DNA from: Microbacterium murale
GTDB taxonomy: Bacteria; Actinomycetota; Actinomycetes; Actinomycetales; Microbacteriaceae
Length of the DNA: 64,000 bases
Assembly: GCF_014635185.1 (NCBI RefSeq)
Contig: NZ_BMCM01000001.1
Coordinates: 744,001-808,000, forward strand
Direction: 5' to 3'
Shown here: positions 33,127-41,344 of the stretch, one piece after another
Position numbering within the stretch: position 1 is the first letter of the stretch
Layout of the letters: each line of letters opens with the position of its first letter
The notes under the pieces: model-generated
Seen by the model: only the letters and a program-made list of their open reading frames with translations
What the model was told of the DNA's origin: nothing
Database searches by the model: none
Program-made: the position numbers and the translations under genes

Positions 33127-34179
33127 ATGACCCGCACGACGATCGCCGATGTCGCTCGCGAAGCCGGCGTCACGAAAGCGACGGTCTCGCATGCCCTCAG
33201 CGGCAACCGGCCGATCTCGGACGAGACCCGCAGCAAGGTGCTCGCGGCAGCGGAGCGCCTCAACTGGGTGCCGAGTCAGAGCGCGAGAGCGCTGGCGACC
33301 AGTCGAGCCAACGCGATCGCGGTGGTTCTCGCCCGTGACCCTGAGGTCATCGCCAACGACTCGTTCTTCCCCGCATTCATCGCCGGAGTCGAGTCCGTAC
33401 TGGCGCCGACTGAGACGGCGCTCATCCTTCAGGTCGTCCCCGACCGCGCGGCAGAGGAACGCGCCTATCGGGCGCTCAGTCGCGGTCGGGCGGACGGAGC
33501 GCTCCTGCTCGATCTCCGCACGGACGACTGGCGGGTCCCGCTTCTGGGCGAACTGAACCTGCCGACGGTGCTGGTCGGCGCCTACGACCAGCCGAGTGGA
33601 TTCTCGTGCGTCCGCACCGACGATGCCGCCCCCGTGCGTGAGATCGTCGCAAGGCTCCGCGCGGACGGACACGAGCGCATCGCCCACGTCTCAGGACCGC
33701 TCGACTACGTGCACTCGAAGGCGCGCGCGGACGCATACGTCGATGCCATGGGCGGCGATTCGCTGCTCCGCGAAGGGGACTTCACCGCCTCAAGCGGCCG
33801 CGCTCTGACCGCCGAGTTGCTGGCCCTGCCTGACCGCCCGTCCGCCATCCTGTACTCGAACGACACCATGGCGATCGCCGGTCTGTCCTACGCCCGCTCC
33901 CAGGGTCTCTCCGTGCCGCGCGATCTCGCCATCTCCGGATTCGACGATGATCATCTGTCCGCGCATCTCTCCCCGGCGCTGACGAGCGTCTCGTCCGATC
34001 CCGCCGCGAGAGGCCGCGCGGCGGCCCGCCTCCTGCGGGAAGGCATCCTCGGCGCGGAGCCGCGCACCGAGCTCGTCGACTGCAACGTCGTTCATTTCCG
34101 CGAGAGCACCGAATCCGCAGCATCCACACCACCAGCATCCACACCTGCACCACCCGAAGTGTCAAGGAGGACACCATGA
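33127..34179 (+). CDS. LacI-family transcriptional repressor
   Basis: A 350-residue repressor. The headpiece is TTIADVAREAGVTKATVSHALSGN, the hinge helix follows at residues 48-60, then a periplasmic-binding-like effector domain (LNLPTVLVGAYDQPSG; ISGFDDDHLSAHLSPALTSV). GAGGAGGTGGC before ATG 33127 is a strong ribosome binding site. It is first in the operon, 4 bp overlapping the binding-protein gene. Two matching operators in front imply autorepression together with the transporter and GH130 gene, released by the imported sugar or its breakdown product. Confidence 0.9.
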   Translation: MTRTTIADVAREAGVTKATVSHALSGNRPISDETRSKVLAAAERLNWVPSQSARALATSRANAIAVVLARDPEVIANDSFFPAFIAGVESVLAPTETALILQVVPDRAAEERAYRALSRGRADGALLLDLRTDDWRVPLLGELNLPTVLVGAYDQPSGFSCVRTDDAAPVREIVARLRADGHERIAHVSGPLDYVHSKARADAYVDAMGGDSLLREGDFTASSGRALTAELLALPDRPSAILYSNDTMAIAGLSYARSQGLSVPRDLAISGFDDDHLSAHLSPALTSVSSDPAARGRAAARLLREGILGAEPRTELVDCNVVHFRESTESAASTPPASTPAPPEVSRRTP

Positions 34180-35444
34180 AGAAGACACGCGCAACAGCGG
34201 TCATCGCCGCCGTCGCACTCGTCGCCACCGGATGTTCGTCCGGAGGCGGAGGAGGCGGCGAGGGCGGAGCCGAAGGCACCGGACCCATCGACGTCTGGCT
34301 GTCCAACAACGAGCAGGAGGTCGCATGGGGCACCGCCGTCGTCGAGGCCTGGAACGCCGAGCATCCGGACGAGAAGGTGACGGCGCAGGAGATCCCGGCC
34401 GGGTCCTCCTCTGAGGAAGCCATCACGGCCGCGATCACCGCAGGCACCGCCCCGTGCCTCGTCTACAACGTCGCGCCGGCGGCCGTCTCAGGCTGGGTCA
34501 AGCAGGGCGGACTCGTCGACCTCAGTTCGATCGAGGGCGGTAGCGACTACATCAGCGAGCGGGGTGGGGACGTCGAGTCCTACGCGAGCGACGGCAGCTT
34601 CTACCAGCTGCCGTGGAAGTCGAACCCGGTCATGGTCATGTACAACAAGGCGCTGTTCGAAGCCGCGGGCATCGATCCCGAGGATCCGCAGATGAACACG
34701 TACGATGCCTTCCTCGAGGGCTCGCGCGCGATCGTGGATTCCGGTGTGCAGAGCGCCATCTGGCCGGCGCCGACGAGCGAGTTCTTCCAGCCGTGGTTCG
34801 ACTTCTACCCGCTGTACCTCGCCGAGACCGATGGCACGATGCTCGTCGAAGACGGCAAGTCCACCTTCGATTCGGATGAAGGACGCGCCGTCGCCGAGTT
34901 CTGGAAGACGTTCTACGACGAGAAGCTCTCGCCGAACGAGGCATCCACCGACGACGCGATGTCGGCCGGGACCACGGCGATGCAGCTCGCGGGCCCATGG
35001 GCGATCCCGTCGTATGCCGAGACCGTCGACGTGGGCTTCATGCCGGTTCCGACGAGCGACGGCCGTGAGAGCCCGACGACGTTCGCCGACTCCAAGAGCG
35101 TGTCGATGTTCACCGCCTGCGAGAACCAGGCCACGGCGTGGGAGTTCCTCAAGTTCTCCACGAGCGTCGACAGCGACGGACAGCTCCTCGAGCTCACCGG
35201 GCAGATGCCGATGCGCACCGACCTCACTGGCACATACGGCGACTACTTCGAGGCGAACCCGAACTACGTCGCATTCGCTGAGCAGGCCGAGGCGACGGCC
35301 GACGTGCCCAGCATCCCGAACTCTGTGGAGGCATGGCAGGCCTTCCGCAACGAGTACTCCGCAGCGGTGATCTTCGGCAAGGAGTCGATCGACGACTTCC
35401 TCAGCACCGCGACCTCGAAGATCGACGAACTCGTCGCCGAGTGA
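34176..35444 (+). CDS. Sugar ABC transporter substrate-binding lipoprotein (family 1)
   Basis: A 422-residue extracellular solute-binding protein. The signal peptide MKKTRATAVIAAVALVATGC ends in a lipobox, followed by a Gly-rich linker. Hallmarks of family 1 binders are GSFYQLPWKSNPVMVMYNKALFEAAGI and TTAMQLAGPWAI. The transport partners are the two permeases next to it. No ATPase gene is in the operon, so a shared MsmK/MsiK-type ATPase encoded elsewhere is expected, as is usual in actinobacteria. The GH130 gene at the end suggests mannose-containing oligosaccharides. Confidence 0.9.
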   Translation: MKKTRATAVIAAVALVATGCSSGGGGGGEGGAEGTGPIDVWLSNNEQEVAWGTAVVEAWNAEHPDEKVTAQEIPAGSSSEEAITAAITAGTAPCLVYNVAPAAVSGWVKQGGLVDLSSIEGGSDYISERGGDVESYASDGSFYQLPWKSNPVMVMYNKALFEAAGIDPEDPQMNTYDAFLEGSRAIVDSGVQSAIWPAPTSEFFQPWFDFYPLYLAETDGTMLVEDGKSTFDSDEGRAVAEFWKTFYDEKLSPNEASTDDAMSAGTTAMQLAGPWAIPSYAETVDVGFMPVPTSDGRESPTTFADSKSVSMFTACENQATAWEFLKFSTSVDSDGQLLELTGQMPMRTDLTGTYGDYFEANPNYVAFAEQAEATADVPSIPNSVEAWQAFRNEYSAAVIFGKESIDDFLSTATSKIDELVAE

Positions 35445-35448
35445 CCTG

Positions 35449-36345
35449 ATGACCGACAAGCGGCGGCTGCGCACCCGATTGCTGGGTGCGCAGCCGATCG
35501 GTGGCCTCTTCTCGCTGCCGTACTTCGTCTTCGTGATCGCGATCTTCGCGTATCCACTCGCGTTCGCGGTCTACATCGCGTTCCACGACTACTTCTTCAC
35601 CGCACCCAACGTCGAAGTCGATCGGCCGTTCGTCGGGTTCGACAACTTCGTCACCGTGCTCACCGATCCGCGGGTGCTCGGGTCCTTCCGCAACACCCTG
35701 GTCTTCCTGGTCATAAACGTGCCGCTGACCGCCGTGCTCTCACTCGTGCTCGCGGCGGCGCTGAACACCGGCATCCGCTGGGTGGCCGCCTACCGGGTCG
35801 CGTTCTACGTGCCGTATCTGACGGCGAGCGTCTCGCTCGTCGGCGTCTGGATGCTGCTGTTCTCGGGCAACGGCCTGATCAACACGATCCTCGGTCCGCT
35901 CGCACCCGAACCGTCCTGGCTCGTGAACAGCGGCCTGGCGATGCCGATGATTGCGCTCTATGTAACGTGGAAGCAGCTGGGCTTCTACATCCTGCTGTAC
36001 CTCGCCGCGCTTCAGAACGTGCCGAAGGAGCTCTACGAATCGGCCGAGACCGACGGAGCCGGCGCCTTCAAGCGATTCCTGCACGTGACAGTGCCCGGCG
36101 TGCGCAGCGCCACCACGCTCGTGCTGATCCTGTCGATCATCACCGGCGCCAACCTGTTCACAGAGCCGTACCTGCTGACAAACGGCGGCGGTCCGGACGG
36201 GGCCTCGTCCACGCCCGTGCTGCTCATCTACCAGCTGGGTATCCAGCAGCAGAACCCTGACACGGCGGCTGCGATCGGCATGATCCTGGTGATCCTGGTC
36301 GGGATGCTGTCACTGGCCGCCAACCGCGCGACGAGGGAGAGATGA
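35449..36345 (+). CDS. Sugar ABC transporter permease, MalF-type
   Basis: A 298-residue inner-membrane permease with six helices. The ATPase contact loop (EAA motif) is ELYESAETDGAGAFKRFLHVTVP. It pairs with the next gene's product to form the channel. It starts 4 bp after the binding-protein stop, and its stop overlaps the following start. Substrate specificity comes from the binding protein. Confidence 0.92.
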   Translation: MTDKRRLRTRLLGAQPIGGLFSLPYFVFVIAIFAYPLAFAVYIAFHDYFFTAPNVEVDRPFVGFDNFVTVLTDPRVLGSFRNTLVFLVINVPLTAVLSLVLAAALNTGIRWVAAYRVAFYVPYLTASVSLVGVWMLLFSGNGLINTILGPLAPEPSWLVNSGLAMPMIALYVTWKQLGFYILLYLAALQNVPKELYESAETDGAGAFKRFLHVTVPGVRSATTLVLILSIITGANLFTEPYLLTNGGGPDGASSTPVLLIYQLGIQQQNPDTAAAIGMILVILVGMLSLAANRATRER

Positions 36346-37187
36346 TGATGAGACGCAGAAGCAAGATCCCTCGCATCCTGAGCATCATCCTGCTCACGAT
36401 CGCAGCGATCGGGTTCGCCTTCCCGTTCTACTTCATGATCGTCGGCGCATTCCAGGAAAGCCCCACGAACGCCCCTGACGAGCTCTTCCCGACCAGCGGC
36501 TGGACCGTCGACAACTTCGTCGCGATCGATTCGCGGATCGACCTGGCCGGTTCGTTGCTGAACTCGCTGATCTTCACGGCGGGCGTGCTGCTGGGCACAG
36601 TGGTGTTCGGCCTCCTGGCCGGGTACGCGATCGCACGCCTCGACTTCCGCGGCCGCGGTGTTATCTGGGTGCTGATGCTGCTCGTGCAGATGGTGCCGTT
36701 CCAGCTGCTCATGATCCCGCTCTACGTGCAGATCACCCGCAACTACGGCCTCGGCGACTCCTACATGGGCATGATCCTGCCCTTCCTCATCAACACGACG
36801 GCGGTGTTCATCTTCGTGCAGTTCTTCAAGGCGCTGCCGGTGGAGATCTTCGAAGCGGCGCGGATCGACGGCGCAGGTGAGATCCGCCTGTTGACGTCGG
36901 TGGCGATCCCGCTCATCCGTCCCGTGCTGGTGACCGTCGTCCTCGTCACGTTCATCGGCCCGTGGAACGAGTTCCTCTGGCCGTTCCTCATCACGAAGGA
37001 CGCCTCGCTCCAGCCGCTCGCGGTGTCGCTGGCGAACTACATCAGCAACGTCGCGCAGTCCACTGCCAACCCGAACGGGGCGATCCTCGCCGGCGCCACG
37101 GCGCTCGCGTTCCCCGTCGTGATCCTGTTCATCGTCTTCCAGCGGTTCTTCAGAGCCACCGACCTCGGCGCAGCCGTCAAGGGCTGA
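36342..37187 (+). CDS. Sugar ABC transporter permease, MalG-type
   Basis: A 281-residue permease with six helices. The EAA loop is EIFEAARIDGAGEIRLLTSVAIPLIRP. Three ATG codons in a row at 36342, 36345 and 36348 leave the exact start open. It overlaps the MalF-type gene, and the GH130 gene follows after 30 bp. It forms the other half of the channel. Confidence 0.92.
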   Translation: MMMRRRSKIPRILSIILLTIAAIGFAFPFYFMIVGAFQESPTNAPDELFPTSGWTVDNFVAIDSRIDLAGSLLNSLIFTAGVLLGTVVFGLLAGYAIARLDFRGRGVIWVLMLLVQMVPFQLLMIPLYVQITRNYGLGDSYMGMILPFLINTTAVFIFVQFFKALPVEIFEAARIDGAGEIRLLTSVAIPLIRPVLVTVVLVTFIGPWNEFLWPFLITKDASLQPLAVSLANYISNVAQSTANPNGAILAGATALAFPVVILFIVFQRFFRATDLGAAVKG

Positions 37188-37217
37188 TCAAGCACTGTCT
37201 AGCCAGAAAGGGCATCC

Positions 37218-38192
37218 ATGTTCACCGGAGCCACCTTCCCCCTCGGCCCGTTCACCCCGTTCGAGGGAAACCCCATCCTGCGCCCGCGCGGCGACAGTTG
37301 GGAATCGTCCAACCTCTACAACCCGGCCGCGCTCGTCGACGCCGGCGAGGTCGTGCTGCTCTACCGCGCGCATGCGGACGACATCGTGTCGCACATCGGG
37401 ATGGCCAGATCCAGCGACGGCGTGAACTTCACTCGTGAGGATGCGCCGATCCTCTCCCCCTCCGAGGACTACGAGCGCTTCGGGTGCGAGGACCCTCGGA
37501 TCGCGCTGATCGACGGCACCTACTACCTCACCTACACAGGCTGGGATCGTCACAGCGCACAGCTGTGCCTCGCGACCTCGTCGGACCTTCGCACCTGGAC
37601 CAAGCACGGGCCGCTGTTCGAGGACTTCGACACGTTCAAGACGATGGACCCGCGCGGATTCAACTGGTCGAAGGCCGGAGTGATCGTGCCGGTGAAGATG
37701 CACGGCAAGTGGTGGATGTACTTCGGCGAGGGCGCGATCTACTGGGCGACCAGCGACGATCTGATCCACTGGACGCCCGGCACAGCCGACACCGATCCGA
37801 TGTACTCCCCGACGCCAGGCACCTGGGACGAGGCCCTGGTCGAGATCGGCACCTCGCCCGTGCTGGCCGACAACGGACTGCTCGTCTTCCTCACCAACGG
37901 TGCGACGCGCACGGTCAACGAAGACGGCTCGGTCGACGTCGACTACCGGTGCGGCCAGATCGCCATCGACCCCGATGAGCCGACGAAGGTGATCGCCCGG
38001 CTTCAGGAACCATGGCTGCGTCCGCAGACGTTCGAGGACACCAACGGTCTCGTCTCGAACGTGACGTTCGTGGAGGGGCTGGTGAAGTTCAAGGATCGAT
38101 GGTTCGCGTACTACGGCCAGTCCGACACGACTCTGGCCGTCGCGATCCACGACCCGGCTCAGCCCTGGGGGCGGGCCCTGCGCGCGGGGTGA
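37218..38192 (+). CDS. Glycoside hydrolase family 130 (mannoside phosphorylase/mannosidase)
   Basis: A 324-residue five-bladed beta-propeller of GH130. Diagnostic pieces: NPAALVDAGEVVLLYRA, RSSDGVNFTRED, GCEDPRIALIDGTYYLTYTG and EIGTSPVLADNGLLVFLTNGA. GH130 enzymes split beta-1,4- or beta-1,2-mannosides, mostly by phosphorolysis to mannose 1-phosphate. Without a signal peptide it should act inside on the sugar brought in by the transporter. Which linkage is used cannot be told. The stop falls at the end of the first unit of a 19-bp tandem repeat, so the last residues (ALRAG) are repeat-coded. Confidence 0.87.
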   Translation: MFTGATFPLGPFTPFEGNPILRPRGDSWESSNLYNPAALVDAGEVVLLYRAHADDIVSHIGMARSSDGVNFTREDAPILSPSEDYERFGCEDPRIALIDGTYYLTYTGWDRHSAQLCLATSSDLRTWTKHGPLFEDFDTFKTMDPRGFNWSKAGVIVPVKMHGKWWMYFGEGAIYWATSDDLIHWTPGTADTDPMYSPTPGTWDEALVEIGTSPVLADNGLLVFLTNGATRTVNEDGSVDVDYRCGQIAIDPDEPTKVIARLQEPWLRPQTFEDTNGLVSNVTFVEGLVKFKDRWFAYYGQSDTTLAVAIHDPAQPWGRALRAG

Positions 38193-38231
38193 GGCCCTGC
38201 GCGCGGGGTGAGGCCGGTCGCGCGGGGTGAG
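38175..38231. repeat. 19-bp tandem repeat, three copies, at end of GH130 gene
   Basis: GCCCTGCGCGCGGGGTGAG is present at 38175-38193 and 38194-38212, then GCCGGTCGCGCGGGGTGAG at 38213-38231. Each copy contains TGA in the GH130 frame register of copy 1. It fills almost all of the space between the GH130 stop and the convergent msrA stop. Confidence 0.9.
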
Positions 38232-38236
38232 GCCGG

Positions 38237-38782
38237 TCAGGCGCTCGCGGCCTGTTCGCGCTTCGGCAGCACCCATCCCGCGCGCGGGAAATGGCAGGTG
38301 TACCCGTTCGGGTATGTGATCAGATAGTCCTGGTGCTCGGGTTCGGCCTCCCAGAACGGACCTTCCGGCTCGATCGTCGTGACCGCCTTGGCCGGCCACA
38401 GCCCGGATGCATCGACGTCGGCGATCGTCTCACGGGCGATCTGCTCCTGCTCGGGGCTCAACGGGAAGATCGCCGAACGGTAGCTCGTGCCGATGTCGTT
38501 GCCCTGACGGTTCAGCGTCGAGGGGTCGTGGATCTGGAAGAAGAACGCGAGGACGTCGCGGTACGTCGTCTTCGTGGGATCGAACACGACCTCCAGGGCT
38601 TCGGCGTGACCGGGGTGATTGCGGTAGGTCGCGTAGGCGTTCTCGCCGCCGGTGTAGCCGACTCTGGTGTCGAGCACGCCGGGCTGGCGACGGACGAGGT
38701 CTTCCATGCCCCAGAAGCATCCGCCGGCGAGGACCGCCGTCTCGGTGCCTGGTGTGCGGGTGATGGTTCCGGTATCGGTCAT
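38237..38782 (-). CDS. msrA: Peptide-methionine (S)-S-oxide reductase
   Basis: A 181-residue repair enzyme that reduces S-methionine sulfoxide in proteins, with thioredoxin as donor. The catalytic Cys22 is in the motif [14 protein letters not shown] and [15 protein letters not shown] are typical. The tail [10 protein letters not shown] carries another cysteine that may act in recycling. It stands alone and converges on the GH130 gene. Cytoplasmic, since no signal peptide is present. Confidence 0.94.
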   Translation of the reverse strand: MTDTGTITRTPGTETAVLAGGCFWGMEDLVRRQPGVLDTRVGYTGGENAYATYRNHPGHAEALEVVFDPTKTTYRDVLAFFFQIHDPSTLNRQGNDIGTSYRSAIFPLSPEQEQIARETIADVDASGLWPAKAVTTIEPEGPFWEAEPEHQDYLITYPNGYTCHFPRAGWVLPKREQAASA

Positions 38783-38927
38783 GATGGACCCTCCTCGGGT
38801 GATGATCTGTCACCCCTTGAGAACAGTCTCACCGCTTCGGGCATTCCGCACCACATCGAGGTTCCGGGCGACAGCGGCCAGGGCATCGGGCCAGTAGTCT
38901 TGCTTTCCTGAACATCTAGGGGGACGC

Positions 38928-39845
38928 ATGTCGGTTGGTCTGCTCGCCGTCGTCGACGACATCCTGAGTGCCGCGATGAAGGCATCCGCGAAGGCCGCAG
39001 GCGTCGTGATCGACGACGCCGCCGTCACGCCGCAGTACGTGCAGGGCATCTCGCCGGCACGCGAGCTGCCGGTGGTCGCGAAGATCACGCTCGGCTCGCT
39101 CGCGAACAAGTTCGTGATCATCATCCCGATCGCGTTGCTGCTGACGGCATTCGCGCCGTGGGTGCTGCCGTTCCTGCTCATCCTCGGCGGCACGTACCTC
39201 TGCTTCGAAGGCGCCGAGAAGGTGCTGGAGTGGTTCGGGTTCCATCACGGTCACGCCGATGAAGGCGCGCGCAATGAGAACAAGCTCGTGTGGGGCGCTA
39301 TCCGCACCGACCTCATCCTGTCGACCGAGATCATGCTCATCTCGCTGTCGAACCTCGACGCAGGGCTCAGTATCTGGATGACGCTCGCGATCCTCGCCGT
39401 CATCGCACTGCTGATGACCGTCATCGTCTACGGAGCGGTCGCACTGCTCGTGAAGATCGACGACGTCGGGCTGAAGATGGCGAAGAATCCGTCGCGTCGC
39501 GTGCGCCATACCGGCACGCGGATCGTGCGCTCGATGCCCGCGGTGTTCCGCGTCATCAGCGTCGTCGGAACCGTCGCGATGCTGTGGGTCGGTGGCCATC
39601 TGCTGCTCGCGAACCTCGGCGAGGTCGGGCTCGTGTTCTTCAGCGACATGCTCCACGGCATCCACGACTTCCTCGCGCCCGCCGGTGCTGTCATCGCCTG
39701 GATCGGCGAGACATTCGTCTCGGCCGTGGCCGGGCTCGCGGTCGGGCTCGTGGTCGTCGGGGTGGTGCTTCTGATCGGACGGATGCTGGGCAAGGAGCCG
39801 AGCTTCCATGAAGGCGAGGAATCGCCGGTGACGGTGGCCGCGTAG
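38928..39845 (+). CDS. DUF808 (YedI-like) inner-membrane protein
   Basis: A 305-residue membrane protein. It begins with the signature of DUF808: LLAVVDDILSAAMKASAKAAGVVIDDAAVTPQYV, followed by several helices and GGTYLCFEGAEKVLEW. About six to seven hydrophobic segments are visible. AGGGGGACGC gives a strong ribosome binding site before the ATG. The family is widespread and uncharacterised. It stands alone between msrA (divergent) and the pterin-dehydratase fusion. Confidence 0.88.
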   Translation: MSVGLLAVVDDILSAAMKASAKAAGVVIDDAAVTPQYVQGISPARELPVVAKITLGSLANKFVIIIPIALLLTAFAPWVLPFLLILGGTYLCFEGAEKVLEWFGFHHGHADEGARNENKLVWGAIRTDLILSTEIMLISLSNLDAGLSIWMTLAILAVIALLMTVIVYGAVALLVKIDDVGLKMAKNPSRRVRHTGTRIVRSMPAVFRVISVVGTVAMLWVGGHLLLANLGEVGLVFFSDMLHGIHDFLAPAGAVIAWIGETFVSAVAGLAVGLVVVGVVLLIGRMLGKEPSFHEGEESPVTVAA

Positions 39846-39908
39846 CTCGCTGTCTCGGGGTCGGCGGAGGGCTTTTCCGCGGATGGGTACAAGCGTAGCC
39901 TCGTCGGC

Positions 39909-40568
39909 ATGGACGTCTTGGAGCAGGTGCTTCCGAAAGAGTTCCACGCCACCGGCGGCGTCGAAGACTGGCGCGTGCTCTTCTGGGGAGCGCATGCGTT
40001 CTATCGCACCTCGTCATTCGCACAGGCGGCAGAGTTCGTTGGCGCGATCTCCGTCGCAGCGACGACCGTCGGCCATGAACCGGATGTGGATGTGCGTCCT
40101 GAGGGCGTGGTGATCAGGACGACCTCACGTGCGGACGGCGCGCTGAGTCGCAAAGACGTCGACCTCGCGATCGCGGTCAGCGCGGCTGCCCGCTCCATGG
40201 GGCTGGTCGCAGACCCCAGCATGCTGATGGTGGTCGGCATCGCAGTGGCGCAGGACGCCGGAGTCGACACCCGCCCGTTCTGGGAAGCCGCATTCGGCTA
40301 CCGCCGATTGGGGGATGAGGATCTGATCGATCCTCTGCGGCGCGGACCGCACCTCTGGTTTCACGAACTCAATCCTGCGCGCCCAGGTCGTGGACGGACA
40401 CACATCGATGTGTCGGTGCCGGCGGATCAGGCCGAGGGACGTGTTCGAGCGGCGATCGCTGCCGGCGGGCGCATCGCTGGCGAGGAGATCGCACCCGAGT
40501 CGTGGACGATTGCATCGCCTGACAATCACGGCGTCGATATCGCGGGGTGGGCCGACATCGAGGCGTGA
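39909..40568 (+). CDS. Pterin carbinolamine dehydratase-like / VOC fusion protein
   Basis: A 219-residue two-domain protein. Residues 1-100 resemble 4a-hydroxytetrahydrobiopterin dehydratase: FAQAAEFVGAISVAATTVGHEPDVDVRPEGVVIRTTS with His56, then LSRKDVDLAIAVSAAA. The usual second active-site His of HHP is Glu in this case (GHEPD), so activity may be reduced. Residues 105-219 are a glyoxalase/VOC domain (PFWEAAFGYRR; LWFHELNPARPGRGRTHIDVSVP; ASPDNHGVDIAGW). The combination recurs in actinobacteria with no known reaction. The gene is alone. Confidence 0.75.
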   Translation: MDVLEQVLPKEFHATGGVEDWRVLFWGAHAFYRTSSFAQAAEFVGAISVAATTVGHEPDVDVRPEGVVIRTTSRADGALSRKDVDLAIAVSAAARSMGLVADPSMLMVVGIAVAQDAGVDTRPFWEAAFGYRRLGDEDLIDPLRRGPHLWFHELNPARPGRGRTHIDVSVPADQAEGRVRAAIAAGGRIAGEEIAPESWTIASPDNHGVDIAGWADIEA

Positions 40569-40576
40569 TGTAGAAC

Positions 40577-41173
40577 TCAGTCGCTTTCCTCAAGAGGAAC
40601 GAAGCTGTAGCGGCCGGCATCCGCTCGCCTGTGCGGGATGCCTTTGCGGATGTCGACGACGGTCATCACACCCGCGACCGGAACGACCAGGCGCCCGCCT
40701 TCGGCGAGTTGCGCTTCCAGTCGCACCGGAATCGTCGTCGCTTGTGCGGAGACGAGGATGCGGTCGAACGGCGCCTCATCGGGGAGGCCCAGTGTGTCGG
40801 GGACGGCTGCCCGGATCTCGGCGTGCGCCCCTGTCTCCACGAGACGTTCGCGTCCGTAGCTCACCAGTTGGGGAACCAGTTCGACGCCGATGACGGTGCC
40901 CTCCGCGTCGGCCAAAGCGGACAATATGGCGGTCGTCCATCCCGAGCCGCTTCCGACGTCGAGCACGCGGTCGCCGGGTCGCACATCGAGCAGCGCCAGC
41001 ATCCTCGCCACCGTCGACGGCTGCGAGTTCGTCGCGTTCCAGCCGATCATCACGGGGCGGTCGCCTTCGGCCAGATGGCGCACTTCTGGCGGCAGAAAAT
41101 CTGCCCGGGAAATTGAGGACATCGCGGACCGCACACGGGCTTCCGCTGCGGGATCCACCGTGATTCCAGACAT
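40577..41173 (-). CDS. pcm: Protein-L-isoaspartate O-methyltransferase-like protein
   Basis: A 198-residue SAM methyltransferase. The SAM motif is VLDVGSGSGWTTAILSALA and the preceding NATNSQPSTVARMLALLDV is the family signature of PIMT (usual form is GQTISQP). Here the first part is altered to GWNATNSQP, so the substrate site may differ. It would repair isoaspartyl residues in aged proteins, or methylate another acid. It is convergent with the pterin-dehydratase fusion and divergent from the HNH gene. Confidence 0.82.
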   Translation of the reverse strand: MSGITVDPAAEARVRSAMSSISRADFLPPEVRHLAEGDRPVMIGWNATNSQPSTVARMLALLDVRPGDRVLDVGSGSGWTTAILSALADAEGTVIGVELVPQLVSYGRERLVETGAHAEIRAAVPDTLGLPDEAPFDRILVSAQATTIPVRLEAQLAEGGRLVVPVAGVMTVVDIRKGIPHRRADAGRYSFVPLEESD

Positions 41174-41344
41174 GATCCGAACGTACGCCGGAGGGTGTCG
41201 GGGTGCCAGTGGGGTGTTTCGTCGGTGACGATCCCCCAGTCGACTCTTTCTGCACAGGTGTGTGATTCAGAGGGGTTGTCCACAGTTCGTGAATGTGGTC
41301 TGATCTGGGGTTTGAATGTCGGTGGCCCTCGTTTGAATGGGGGT

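Noticed and set aside
41195-41344. Longer start for the HNH endonuclease gene
   Set aside because: The extra 50 residues show no family likeness and include a region typical of intergenic sequence; ATG 41345 is preferred.
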